A stretch of DNA of 64,000 nt, taken from NCBI GenBank assembly GCA_029706075.1, contig JAINUG010000168.1, forward strand, positions 2,215,273 through 2,279,272, in the 5' to 3' direction. The notes under the pieces are model-generated. The model ran no database searches. It was not told the DNA's origin and saw only the letters and a list, made by a program, of their open reading frames with translations. The stretch comes from Aldrovandia affinis. Lineage: Eukaryota > Chordata > Actinopteri > Notacanthiformes > Halosauridae. The translations under genes were made by a program, and so were the position numbers. The stretch's first letter is position 1. Every line of letters begins with the position of its first letter. Below, one piece after another: positions 46,573 to 58,900 of the stretch.

Positions 46573-49305
46573 AAGAACATAAGAACATAAGAATACATAA
46601 TGATGAGAACGGGCCGTTCGGCCCATCTTGGCTCATCATGTCCTAATCTAAAGAACATCTAGTACTACATCTAGCCTGGCCTTGAATAGCCCGAGCGTTT
46701 CTGCCTCTACTACCTGACCTGGCAAGCTGTTCCAGGCATTGACAACTCTCTGTGTAAAGAAAAACGTCCTAATATCTGTGCGGAATTTGCCTTTAACTAA
46801 TTTCCACCTGTGACCTCTTGTTCTGCTGACCCCACTTATCTTAAAAATCTTTGGTATTTTACTTTGTTAATCCCTTTTAGGAATTTAAAACCTCAATCAA
46901 ATCCCCCTAAGTCTGCGTTTGCTAAGTTTAAATAAATTGAGTGCCTTAAGTCTATCATCATAACTTTTACCTTTCATACCAGGTATCAGTTTAGTTGCCC
47001 TTCTTTGGACTTTTTCAAGAGCTTCAATATCTCTCTTGTAGTGCGGTGCCCAGAACTGCACACAGTATTCTAAGTGCGGTCTGACAAAGGCGTTATATAA
47101 CATTAATATAACCTCCTTTGATTTGTACTCTATACTTTTGCTATGTATCCCAGCATCCTGTTGGCTTTTTCACTGCTGTAGCACACTGCTTTGATGCAGA
47201 TAGGCTTTGATCCACTACAACTCCTAAATCCTTTTCAAATTGAACACCTACTAACTTTTCTCCTCCCATAAAATACTCCTGTCTAATGTTTTTATTTCCC
47301 ACATGCATTACTTTACATTTAGCAATATTGAACGTCATCTGCCATGTATCTGCCCATTTTTGGATTTTGTTTAAATCATCTTGGATTACTTTTGTCGATT
47401 CCAAACTGTTTGCCAAACCCCCAAGTTTAGTATCATCTGCAAATTTAACTATTTTGCTACTAATGTCCATATCCAGATCATTTATGTAAATAAGGAAGAG
47501 CAGAGGTCCCAGCACCGATCCCTGCGGGACACCACTGCCCACAGCACCGAGGTCAGATTCGGCCCCACCTCCTGTTACTCTTTGTATTCGCCCTTGCAGC
47601 CAATTTTTAACCCACTGTGAAACTACTCCTACAATTCCTACTGATTTCATTTTAGCAATGAGCCTCTCATGTGGTACCTTGTCAAATGCTTTCTGAAAGT
47701 CCAAATATATAATATCATAAGCCTGGTTCAGGTCAATACACTTTGTAGCCTCTTCGAAAAAGTCCAGGAGGTTTGTTAGGCATGACCTCCCTTTGAGAAA
47801 ACCATGTTGGCTCTCCCTTAAAGTACTATTATTTTTCAAGAATGCTTCCAACTTATCCCTAATAATACATTCCAGCATTTTACATGCGATGCAAGTTAAA
47901 CTGACAGGCCTATAGTTCCCTGGGTCAGTACGGTCTCCCTTCTTATATATTGGAATTATACTACCCTGCTTCCAGTCATCTGGTATTTCTCCAGTGATTA
48001 TGGATTGAATTAAAATATCTGTCAATGGTTTATATATCATTTCCCCAAGTTCTTTGAGTACTCTGGGATATATGCCATCCGGGCCTGCTGCCTTATTTGT
48101 CTTAAGTTTTTGTAATACTTCTACGTCCCTTATCTCAAAGTCCTCCAAATCATTCTGTAACTTGTCTATACATTTAGGCATATTTATCTTCTCTAGTAAA
48201 GCTCTCAACAAAGTAACTGTTTAGTGTGTTAGCAATATCCTTATTATTATAAACCAAAGTTCCTTCCTTATTCTTAATGCACTTAACCTCCTCCTTAACT
48301 TTCCTTTTGCTACTACAATATAGATTTTTTTTAGATTTCAAACCGCCTTTTAGCTGATCTTATTTCCTTTTTAGCCTTAGCCCGCATATTACAATAATCA
48401 AACTAGTTTCTCTCTGAGTTATCCTTTTTATATACTCTGTACAGTCGCTTCTTTTGCCTCAAAATCTCCCGTAAAGATTTAGTCATCCACTGCGGAGACT
48501 GTTTTTTCATCCTATTTTTCCTTACTTTTGGGATGAATTTACACTGTACGTCTACAATAACCCTTTTAAATAGTATCAATTTTTCATTCACAGTTCTGCA
48601 ATCTAGAAGTTTTACCCAATCGATATTACTTAAATTCTCTCTCATTTTATTAAAGTCAGCTCGTCTAAAATTAAAAATTCGAGAGTTAGAGGAGGCTGTC
48701 TTAACTTGCCAAAAACTATCAAAAATAACTGCACTGTGGTCACTTGCCCCTAGTGGTTCTCCTTCTCCTACCTCTGTGCTGCAAATTCTAATCAGGATTA
48801 TTACACAAAACCAGATCCAGTATTGATTTCCCTCTCGTAGGCTGAGTAACAGACCGTACCAAAAAGCAGTCATTGACCATATCTAAAAACGCCTCTTCAC
48901 ATTTGCCCTGACCTATCACTATCTCCCAATTAATAGAGGGGTAATTGAAGTCGCCCATTATTATCGTCTCTCCTTCAGCACAGGTTTGTTTTATGTTACC
49001 AAAGAGTGTACTATTTATGTTACTGTCTGAAGCTGGAGGTCTATAGCATACTCCTATATTAAGGCCCTTCTCGTGATCTCCCAGTAATCTAATCCAGATG
49101 TCCTCACAAGAAACTAATGAGTTTATACCTGGAATTTCCTGCATATTAAGATTGTCTTTCACAATAAGGGCCACTCCCCCTCCTATTTTACTAGTCCTAT
49201 CCTTCCTAAACAATTTGTACCCCTCCACATTATATTCATCCCCATCCACTGCGCCAAGCCATGTCTCAGTAATCCCAACTATGTCATAACCCCCAACTTG
49301 ATATC
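46573..49305 (-). mobile_element. CR1-type LINE, 5'-truncated
   Basis: The 3' end on - is a set of 8-bp repeats (ttcttatgttcttatgttct) at 46573-46598. The coding region runs leftward from about 49300. The sequence ends abruptly within the endonuclease coding at about 49305. It abuts the Tc1 terminus. A sister fragment in opposite orientation is at 31038-31372. Confidence 0.88.
46897..49249 (-). pseudogene. CR1-type endonuclease-reverse transcriptase pseudogene
   Basis: The endonuclease at 48788-49249 has GYKLFRKDRTSKIGGGVALI, IGVCYRPPASDSN and IIMGDFNYPSINW (catalytic Asp intact). A linker at 48403-48873 follows in another frame. The RT at 47141-48211 has NKAAGPDGIYPRVLKELGEM, NYRPVSLTCIACKMLECIIR, IYLDFQKAFDKVPHERLIAK, GVPQGSVLGPLLFLIYINDL and KFADDTKLGG (FADD intact). 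The 3' part, YNAFVRPHLEYCVQFWAPHY at 46897-47103, is in another frame. The DFQKAFDKVPH motif favours the CR1/Rex1 group over L2. Confidence 0.88.
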
Positions 49306-50525
49306 AAAAGTTACTCTACCCAGCCATTGCTTATTGCTCACTTACTGACAGTTAAGGCAACCATAAAACAAACCGTAGATGTAGAGAAAATGACATTAGG
49401 TACCGGGGCACTTTGCAACATTTGTGATTATTTGTTTTGCATCGCTGGGACTAGCACCTAGCTGAGAAAGCGCAATACCAAACGGGAGTTTGAAATACCT
49501 ACGTAATATCATAAAATACGGCCTGGTTTCAAGAGTTTTTCAAATTGTCACGCAGACTGGGGAATTGCAAATAAGGCATGCTTTAGTAAATCCAGCTAGT
49601 TCCCGTGCCATATAGCCTAGCGATTTACCCCTTGCTTACTAAATCTTAGGTGGATATTGCAACCTTTTAGCGACTGCTTTTGCGTTCTAAAAGCAGTCGC
49701 AATCCTTTAGTAAAACTGCACCTGAATAGTTTGTCAGAGCTAGTAACCAAACTAAACAGTAAAGAAAGTTTGTTAACATCTTTAGCTAGCAAGCCAACTA
49801 GCCAGCATTCAAATTATACTGTAGCAAGCTAAAGTTTGCTCAAATGAAAGAAAAACGTTTACAAAATGCAATACTGTTATATTAACTGTGGTTTTACTAA
49901 GATAGCTAACTAGTTTGAGACAGCAAGGAACATTTGTGAACATCTATAGCTAGTCAGCTAACATCTATCCAGCATTCGCCTAGATAGAACTAGCTAGCTA
50001 TCTTTAGCAATCACAGGTGAACCCAATATCTCATATTGTCCCCTCAGAAGAAAGAAAAACACTTTAAAAACCTTATAAATTGCAATGTTATAAAACTAGG
50101 TAGCTAACAAGCAAGGAAAGTTTGTTTAACAATTTTATCTGGGAGCTACCAGTAGCCAGTGAAAAAAATATAAAAATCGTAGTTTCACAAACATTACACA
50201 GAGTACGGTATGGGAGGTGACATCCAACGCCTGACAGTTTTGAACCTCACTTCCCATCAGCCTCTTTGCTTCATCTCAGTTAGGAACTTTTCTGTAAACG
50301 TACTGATGGAGGTGGAGTTCGTATGTATGGGCTCAAATCAATGCCAAAAGTATTTAGTCTCTGTAAGCAATGACTTGTGCTTGCAACTTATAGTTTGTGT
50401 TTGAACAATCTGAAATAAAACATTTTGTACTTGTAACCAATGACTTGAGCTTGTAACTTGTGGTCCGTGTTTGTACTTTACCATTTGTGAACATAAATAG
50501 TACGAATGGAAAACAAAAAACAGAA
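49306..50525. other. Non-coding stretch, nothing recognised
   Basis: About 1.2 kb with many agctagct tracts and no coding or inverted-repeat signal beyond chance. Confidence 0.4.
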
Positions 50526-50527
50526 AA

Positions 50528-53170
50528 CAGTGACTTCAACCTGCCGCTGGAGATCTTTCAGACCTCTGCATTCCTCCCCCTGCTTTAGTCCTTTGACTTC
50601 ACCATGGCTGAATCCCCATCCACCCACAAGGCCAGTAACCAACTGGACTTGGTCTTCACCAGGAACTGCGCCTCACCCAACATTACGGTATTGCCTCTAC
50701 ATGTGTCTGACCATTGCTTTCTGTCTTTCTCCCTCCCCCTCCCCTCTGTGCCTAAACCATCTCCACCTGCTCCCACTGTCCTTGTCCGTCGCAACCTCCG
50801 CTCTCTCTCCCCCACTGCCCTGTCGGCTACTGTCCTATCTTCCCTTCCCCCTACTGATGCCTTCTCTCAGCTACGTGCTGAGGAAGCATCGTCCACCGTA
50901 CTTTCTCTCTCTCCTCCTTTGACTTACTCTGTCCTCTATCTGCTAAACCTGCTCGTCTCCGTCCCCCCGCCCCCTGGCTAACCGATTCCATTCGGGCTAA
51001 CCGACTGAAACTGCGAGCGGCAGAAAGGAAATGGAGAAAATCCAAATCCCCTGTAGCTCTGTCTGATTTCCACACACTACTGGCTTCCTTCTCCTCTAAC
51101 CTCTCCTCTGCTAAGTATGCATTTTTCCTTTCTAAGATTCATTCTTCTGTTTCCAACCCATGTAAACTCTATTCTACGTTTTCCTCTCTCCTCACCCCTC
51201 CTCCTCCCCCACCCCCCTCCTCTCTAACCACCGATTACTTATTTCACGAGAAGGTCGATGTCATTCGCAACTCCTTCCCCCCAACCTCTCCCTCACCCAT
51301 CTCGCCACCTAAACCTCCCACCCCTCTGTCCTCCTTCTCGCCCCTTCCTGACTCAGACATCCTTCAACTTGTTCTCTCTCACCGTCCCACCACCTGCCCT
51401 CTTGATCCCATTCCTTCCCCCCTCTTCCAGTCCATTGCTATGGACATCCTCCCCCCTTGTCTCCAATGTCATTAACTCCTCTCTTTCCTCTGGCTCTGTC
51501 CCCTCCTCCCTCAAATGCGCTCATGTTGTCCCCCTCCTCAAAAAAACCCTCTCTGAATCCTGCTGTCATCCCTAACTACCGACCTGTCTCTCTCCTCCCA
51601 TTCCTTTCCAAAACATTACAGAGGGCTGTCTATAATCAACTGTCTGCTCATCTCTTACAGAACGACCTGCTTGATCCCAACCAATCTGGGTTCAGAGCAG
51701 GCCACTCCACAGAGACTGCTCTCCTTGCGGTCACTGAGGCTCTTCACGGGGCTAAGTCCCGATCCCTTAGCTCCGTCCTCCTCCTCCTTGACCTGTCGGC
51801 GGCATTCGACACCGTGGACCACCGGATCCTGCTCTCATCTCTCGTCGAGATGGGAATCTCTGGATCTGCGCTGACATGGTTTGAGTCCTACCTGGCTGAC
51901 CGGTCCTACCAGGTGGCCTGGAGAGGATCCCTCTTCTCTCCCCACACCCTCTCTATTGGAGTCCCGCAGGGCTCGGTGCTAGGCCCCGTCCTATTCTCTC
52001 TGTACACCAAGCCACTTGGCTCTGTTATTTCTGCTCATGGTTTTTCCTATCACTGTTATGCTGCTGACACTCAACTCTTTCTCTCCTTCCCTCCATCTGA
52101 TACCCAGGTCCCGGCACGGATCTCTGCATGCTTGGCTGACATCTCTGCATGGATGTCCACCCACCACCTGAAGCTGAACCTGGGGAAGACAGAGCTGCTC
52201 TTCTTCCCTGCGAAGGGCTCCCCGACGATTGATGCGTCAATCATCGTGGAAGGCTCCATAGTGTCTCCGTCTCAGTCTGCCAGGAGCCTTGGAGTGACCC
52301 TGGACAACCAGCTGTGCTTCTCGAGCCATATTGCAGCGATCACTCGGACCTGCCGTTTCTCCCTCCACAACATCCGGAGGATCCGACCGTTCCTCACCCA
52401 AGAGGCCACTCAACTCCTGGTCCAGGCCCTGGTGATCTCTCGTCTGGACTACTGCAATTCCTTGCTGGCAGGCCTTCTGGCCTGTGCCATCAAGCCTCTG
52501 CAACTAGTCCAGAACGCTGCCGCTCGCCTGGTGTTCAACCAGCCGAAGTTCACCCACGTCACCCCTCTACTCTCCTCTCTGCACTGGCTCCCCATCGCAG
52601 CACGCATCAGATTCAAGTCACTGGTGCTTGCTTTTCAAGTGGCCAGAAGTACTGCTCCCCCATACCTCCAGTCACTCATCACTCCCTACACCCCGCCCAG
52701 ACTCCTCCGCTCCGCCTCCTCTGGCAAACTGACTGCCCCATCCCTCCGGGCGCCTGGCAGCCGCTCCTCGTGGTCTCGCCTCTTCTCGGTCCTGGTCCCT
52801 CGCTGGTGGAATGACCTCCCGCAATTGGTCAGGACTGCGGAATCACTTCCAATCTTCCGCAAGAGACTCAAAACCCACCTCTTCAGACTCCACTACCACT
52901 GAACACTATCCAACTAGTCAATCTGTCGTCACCACTGTTTACTTGTTCTACACTATTTGAAAAAAATAAAAATAAAATAAACCCACTAACCTTTTCTTTC
53001 CCAGTGTTACAGGTATAATACGCAGATGCCTGCAATGATGTCTATTGCTGTATTACTGCACTGATCTTGTGCGCTAACTATGATTGTTCTTACCTTGTAT
53101 TGATGCACATCTTGTAAGTTGCTCTGGATAAGAGCGTCTGCTAAATGCTTAAAATGTAAATGTAAATGTA
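50528..53170 (+). mobile_element. L2-type LINE (copy C), 5'-truncated
   Basis: Starts inside the endonuclease (gacttcaacctgccgctgga, 50531) and runs to the stem-loop gtaagttgctctggataaga (about 53115) and taaatg repeats ending at 53170. Highly similar to copies A and B. It lies directly before the first exon of the integrase-like gene. Confidence 0.9.
50604..52902 (+). pseudogene. L2 ORF2 pseudogene, copy C, long RT frame with YAAD active site
   Basis: The tail of the endonuclease (LDLVFTRNCASPNITVLPLH) is in one frame, then breaks follow near 50925 and 51450. The RT frame 51457-52902 is open for 481 codons: YRPVSLLPFLSKTLQRAVYN, SGFRAGHSTETALLAVTEAL, LDLSAAFDTVDHRILLSSLV, GVPQGSVLGPVLFSLYTKPL, then HCYAADTQLFLSFPP, and on to KRLKTHLFRLHYH. 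In the catalytic box the second position (third residue of Y-A-D-D) is Ala, not Asp, removing a metal ligand. Confidence 0.9.
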
Positions 53171-53418
53171 TTTACGTGCAACACTCCCTCTACATGCAAC
53201 GCTCAGTTTACAAGATTTCTCTCTACACACAGACTTTTGTCACTGTTTTGCCGCTTCCGGTAAACTATCCAATCGGCATCCAGAAGAGATCAGGTTGCCA
53301 TATTGTGCAATATTCCCCTATGGAGTGTCCAAGAATGTCCAAGAACGTAGCATCGCCACATTCTATTGAACGTCGTCCAGCACACTGCAGAAAGGGCAGG
53401 CTTGATAGATTGTACACA

Positions 53419-53457
53419 ATGGCAAATCATGATAATTCTAGGCTTTCAAATGATCTG
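53419..53457 (+). pseudogene. Integrase-core-like gene, putative first coding exon
   Basis: A short frame (MANHDNSRLSNDL) ends at a gtaagt donor and joins in phase 0 with the exon at 53527. The ATG is a guess: the same frame is open further upstream. It is placed here mainly because of the in-phase neighbour. Confidence 0.4.
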
Positions 53458-53526
53458 GTAAGTTATTAGTTATTGTTCATAGAAAAGTTTACTGGATTAA
53501 TACAAAAGTTTATTATTTTTGGCTAG

Positions 53527-53647
53527 TTTTCCAATTTGGATCGGATCCAAGAGTGGGGACTCAACGTGAGAAACACATACAGTCAACTGAATGATGATGA
53601 ATTGGACAATTTGGTGTGTACAATAAAAGTCACTTCACCAAATTTAG
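53527..53647 (+). pseudogene. Integrase-core-like gene, second exon
   Basis: Flanked by a ctag acceptor and a gtaggt donor; 121 nt, starting in phase 0. Encodes RIQEWGLNVRNTYSQLNDDE LDNLVCTIKVTSPNLG. The pattern (GL..R..YS.L.D.ELD..V.......P..G) matches the N-terminal region of a family of multi-copy fish proteins that carry a retroviral-type integrase core (rve). The next expected exons (H-x-x-G-N-H-K-L integrase core start) were not found in the 600 bp before the L1. Confidence 0.55.
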
Positions 53648-54330
53648 GTAGGTACTTTATTAGGTTGTAATTTACTGTAATCTGAACATCAGCTTCTGAA
53701 ATCCTTTAAGGCCAGATACCACAGGCGAAAATTGTGATTTTGCTTACAACTGTTAATTTTCAGATTTTGGGGTATTTTCCATCAATAACTTCCATGTAGA
53801 GGTTTAACCGCTGTTTTTAAAACTCTCCATATTGAATCATATATCATTCAAAAGCTTATTTTCTGGAGCATAATGTTATGCAGTCCATATATGGATATTT
53901 TCTAAGCTGATGTAGTCATTCATGCTGAAAGACCTATCGTTTCCTGGGATCCGATTGGTTACTGCCCCTTTCTGCCCCACTAATCTGTTTATCGTCCGTT
54001 TTCTCAAAATTTCCCATGCGCCAAATCATTTTTGTCAGCCTTCAAAGGAGGTACATCCACATCATTTCATATGCTGGTTTATAAGGCTTATAACCAGACT
54101 TTGACATGGGCTTTTCTTAATATCTTGTGTAATTGTGATTTTAAGTGACATTTTAGCTGTACAAATTTGCAAAATATGCATTTGTCATACATGTGAAGTT
54201 TAAAAAAATAATAATTCCATGAAATAACAATATTTTGATAAAACGGTATGTCAAAGTCTGATCAATGTGCTTGTTATCACAATAAAAGAAAACAAATAAT
54301 TCTGATTGCAATCAAAAAAAAAAGGATTCC
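53648..54330. other. Intron-like sequence before the L1
   Basis: AT-rich; no integrase-core exon or repeat was recognised here. Confidence 0.4.
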
Positions 54331-54463
54331 TGTGACGTGTGTTCCTCAGGCTCCCGCTACATTTAACATATAACTTGATTTTAAAGCCTTATTTCTGTAC
54401 TTGGCTAAGTGAAACTTGATAGCCTTTTGTTTTATATACATTTCACGACAAGACAACTTGAAA

Positions 54464-55279
54464 ATGGCATTGAAACCGGCCAAAAAAGACAAGAAGAGAG
54501 AAGACGACGTTACCCCCGCCACCTCTGATGCTAACATGGCCGCCCTGACCAAGCTATTAGAGGAGCATAAAGAAGCCCTCTCCATGGAATTTAAATCGGC
54601 CATAACACCACTTGAAGCGAAATTGGACTATGTTCAGGCAACAGTCACAGATCATGGACACCGCCTGACCTCCCTCGAAGCAAATGCGAACCAGCTTAGT
54701 GACCAAATGGTGGCGATGGAGGCTAAATGCGCAGCTATGGAGGAATGCTACAATAAGCTAAAAGCTAAAACTATCGACCTCGAGTCGCGTAGCCGCCGCA
54801 ACAACATAAGAATAATTGGCCTACCTGAGTCAATTGAAGGGACACGGCCCACGGCCTTCTTCTCCGGGTTGCTGGTGGAGCTCCTCGGCGACGGGGTGCT
54901 CCCCTCGCCTCCGGAGCTTGATCGCGCCCACAGAGCCCTAACAGCCAAACCAGCCCCCGGGTCTAGACCAAGAGCGGTAATCATGCGTGTTCATCACTAC
55001 AAGATAAAGGAGGCGATCGTCCAGGAGTCCCGGAGGAGGAGAGGTGAGCTGTCCTACCGGGGGAAACCAGTGGCGATTTTCGAGGACTACTGCCCCGAAG
55101 TCGTTGAACAACGCACGGTGTACCGGGAGGTGATGTCGACGCTCTATCAGCGAGGGTTTAAGCCATCGCTCCTGTACCCAGCGAGGCTACAGATCACAAC
55201 AAGAGACGGTGGGAGAAAGTACTTTGCATCGGTAGAGGACGCTAAGGCTTTCCTGGCAACCCAGCCCAACAATCCCTGA
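54464..55279 (+). CDS. L1 ORF1 protein (RNA-binding, coiled-coil), intact frame
   Basis: ATG at 54464 gives MALKPAKKDKKREDDVTPAT and an open frame of 271 codons to TGA at 55277-55279. A basic N-terminus is followed by a heptad-rich coiled coil (about residues 30-105: KLLEEHKEALSMEFKSAITP through YNKLKAKTIDLESRSRRNN). An RRM-like part (IRIIGLPESIEG) and a C-terminal domain (RAVIMRVHHYKIKEAIVQES; YRGKPVAIFEDYCPEVVEQR) follow. This is the Transposase_22 / L1 ORF1p layout: a trimeric nucleic-acid chaperone of the retrotransposition particle. The frame is uninterrupted, in contrast to ORF2 downstream. Confidence 0.9.
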   Translation: MALKPAKKDKKREDDVTPATSDANMAALTKLLEEHKEALSMEFKSAITPLEAKLDYVQATVTDHGHRLTSLEANANQLSDQMVAMEAKCAAMEECYNKLKAKTIDLESRSRRNNIRIIGLPESIEGTRPTAFFSGLLVELLGDGVLPSPPELDRAHRALTAKPAPGSRPRAVIMRVHHYKIKEAIVQESRRRRGELSYRGKPVAIFEDYCPEVVEQRTVYREVMSTLYQRGFKPSLLYPARLQITTRDGGRKYFASVEDAKAFLATQPNNP

Positions 55280-55979
55280 CCTGGGAGGAACGGTAACTTT
55301 GATAATAATGGCCGAAACTTGGGACAAGCTTAAATATCTATCTTCGATTAGCGCCGTTGTGCTAGCTACTTGCTGATATGTTCCCAGTTAGTTTAACGTT
55401 ACACTTTATAGAAGAGCTTATACTTCTATAGAAAATACGACATACGGAATGTTTGTATGTTTTTGTACTTGGAATGTTGCCTATGCGGACACTATCTAAA
55501 TCATCGTTATATTCTTCTGTCACACAATTTTATTTTTATTATTATTATTATTATTTTTTATTTTTTTTTATTTATATTATTTTATTTTAATTTTATTATT
55601 TTCTCAAATTTTATTTTGCTTTCTATTCTGGAATACTTACATAAATACAGGACTGAGTTTAATGGTGCCTGGAAGTGTATGTACAGTTTAGTAAGGGTTA
55701 GGACGAGCTTACAACTGTTGTACACAGTTGTTATCTGGGATATGGTTATATGGGTAGTTTTTAGTGTGCTTTCATGTTCTTTGAAGGCTCTCGGGATATG
55801 GGGGGTGGGGAAGGGACAGTTTTCCTCGATTTTTGGCACTCATCTAGGTTCTCTTTGGAAATGTTACAATGGATGCAGTCTGAAATGCATGCTGGGCATT
55901 GTTTACTTTCTTCTTAATGCTACTACATGGAGTTTGCTCTACATTTTTACTTTTCAGCGTACACTCTTTACAAACTATA
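55280..55979 (+). other. Spacer between L1 ORF1 and ORF2
   Basis: Unusually long (700 nt), with an (ATT)n/T-rich run at 55530-55615. An open frame at 55457-55987 overlaps it, but the residue content (long F/I/L/Y run) points to low-complexity chance. Confidence 0.6.
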
Positions 55980-58900
55980 ATGGGTAGACATCTTAATATT
56001 GTGAGTTGGAATGTCAAGGGGTTGAACCACCCAGTTAAGAGGAAGAAAGTATTCACCCATCTTAAGCAGTTTAACACAGATATTGTCTTTCTGCAGGAAA
56101 CGCATTTGCGCTCTCCAGAGCATTCCAGACTTTTGGCAGGCTGGGCGGGGCAGCACTTCCATTCTGATTTCCGGGCCAAGGCAAGGGGGGCTTCTATTCT
56201 AGTAGCTAAACATATACTCTTTGAACCGACCACAATCACAGCTGATAAGAACGGTAGATTTATAATTGTTTCAGGGAAATTATTCAATACAAATGTCGTC
56301 TTGGCCTGCATGTATGCCCCGAATGCTGATGATCCTAGCTTCTTTGATCGCCTGTTTTCTCAGCTTCCTGACCTGGGCTCACACCACTTAATACTTGGGG
56401 GGGACCTCAACTGCTGCTTGGACTTGGTGCTGGATCGGTCTTCCACCAGACCTGGGGCAGTGAGCAAATCTGCTTCACTCGTTCAATCTTTTCTTTCCGA
56501 GTATGGAATTTCAGATATATGGCGGTTCCTTCATCCTAAAGATAGACAGTATTCCTCTTTTTCCAACGTTTCACCACACGTACTCTAGATATATATATAT
56601 ATATTTATATTTTTATTGACAACAGGCTAATCCCTCAAGTTCGTTCCTGTACATACCAAAGTATTGTTATTTCTGACCACGCCCCTGTTGTGATGTCACT
56701 GTTACTTCCCGATGCTCCACGGCCCATAAGACACTGGCGCTTTAATTCAACCCTACTTTCTGACGATGAGTTTGTGAAATATATAGAGGAACAAATCACC
56801 TTTTTTCTTGAAACCAATACTACTCCGGATGTCTCTGCTCTAGTGGTCTGGGATGCACTTAAAGCCTATCTAAGAAGCAAATTATATCATTCACTGCGAA
56901 CAAGAAAAGACACTCTCAAAAGGAACGATTAGACCTATCGTCTAAAATCCTAGATATTGATAAAGAATATGCATTAGCCCAAACCCCAGAACTGTACAAC
57001 AAAAGATTAGAACTCAAAACAAAATTTGACCTCCTCACCACTCATCAAACGCAAAACCTTTTATTAAAGAGTAGAAGTACCTTCTATGAACATGGTGAAA
57101 AGACGGGGAAACTGTTAGCTAACCAACTAAAAGGACGTAGGGCTAAGCAACTTATAACAAGTATTCACACGGAAAGTGGAGATGTCACTGTGGATCCCAT
57201 TAAGATCAATGATGCGTTTACAGATTTTTATTCCCAACTATACACCTCCCAGTTTGAAGGAGATGAAATGTCAATCCAAGGCTTTCTTGATCCCCTGCCC
57301 ATCCCAACTATTCCCCCAGACTTGGTGGAGGAGCTGGAAGCACCTCTAACCCAAGCAGAAATAGCCCAAGCCATATCATCAATGCAATCTGGAAAATCCC
57401 CGGGGCCGGATGGATTCCCAACCGAATTCTTTAAGAAGTTTTCGGCGCTCCTCTCCCCACAATTGACAACTGTTTTATCTGAATCCCTTCGGCTGGGCTC
57501 ACTCCCCCCATCTCTGAATGAGGCATGTATAATTCTCATAGACAAGAAAGGGAAAGACCCTGCGAAATGTGCCTCGTACAGACCGATCTCGCTTTTAAAC
57601 ACGGACGCTAAGATTCTAGCGAAGGCTCTAGCACACAGATTGGAGGAGGTAATCCCCCAAATAATAGCGACTGATCAGACGGGCTTCGTTAAGAACCGTC
57701 ACTCTTTTTTTAACGTCCGACGTCTTTTTAACATACTGTATTCACCCTCTGAAAGTGTCCCTGAGTGCGTCGTATCATTAGACGCGGAGAAAGCGTTTGA
57801 TCGTGTCGAGTGGAGGTATTTATTTGCAGTTCTGGAAAAATTTTGATTTGGATCATCGTTTATAGCTTGTATTAAATTATTATACGCGTCTCCCACCGCA
57901 ACAGTTCGGACTAATAGTACAGTTTCTCAACCTTTTGCCCTGGGCCGTGGAACCCGTCAGGGTTGCCCACTAAGTCAAATCCTCTTTGATCTTGCTATTG
58001 AACCCCTCGCAGTTGCCCTCCGTAACAGTGCAGATGTTGCTGGTATTTGGAGGGGGGGTGTGGAACATAAAGTGTCTTTATATGCCGACGACCTTCTGCT
58101 GTATGTTTCGGACCCAACAACCTCTCTACCAGCGGCACTCTCTCTGCTTAATCAATTCGGGTCCATATCAGGTTACAAGATAAACCAACAGAAAAGTGAA
58201 TTGTTCCCAATTAACAGAGAAGCATTTGATCTAGACTACAATGACATACCATTTCAAATTGAAGATAGACAATTCACTTACTTGGGAGTAACAGTCACAC
58301 GGAAATTCAAAAGTCTCTTTAAAGAAAATTTTATGACTCTACTAAATCAGGTTAAAACATTGTTACTGCAGTGGTCCCCTCTTACATTATCTCTTGCTGG
58401 ACGAATAAACTCCATAAAGATGAATATACTACCGAAATTTACATATTTATTTCAGTGTGTAGCGGTGTTCATTCCAAAATCATTCTTTGTCAAACTTGAT
58501 TCGATTATCTCCTCATATATATGGCAAAATAAAAGACCACGTGTGAGCAAACTTCTACTTCAGAGATTCAAAGGTGATGGGGGCATGGGGCTACCTAACG
58601 TCCGCTATTATTATTGTGCTGCTAACATTCGATGTCTTGCCTTCTGGAACCACTTTTACCTTCAGCCTAACAGTCCAGAATGGACATCTATGGAGCTTAA
58701 ATCATGCCGGGGTATCTTGCTTTCAGCACTCCTTGGTTCACCGCTCGACCACCCTCTGACTAAATCAATAGATAACCCGGTGGTGTGTCACACCCTGAAG
58801 GTGTGGGCCCAGTTCAGGAGGACCTTTGGATACGGGGACCTCTCTCTTCTGAGCCCTGTTGCTTCCAATCATCTTTTCGCCCCATCCCAACACGACTCAG

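Noticed and set aside
53166..53369. Candidate coding exon upstream of the integrase-like gene
   Set aside because: Open in two frames but without family match or clear splice sites; only the short frame ending at 53457 joins in phase with a recognised exon.
55457..55987. 176-codon open frame between L1 ORF1 and ORF2
   Set aside because: Consists largely of a hydrophobic run encoded by the T-rich spacer, and it overlaps the ORF2 start in another frame.
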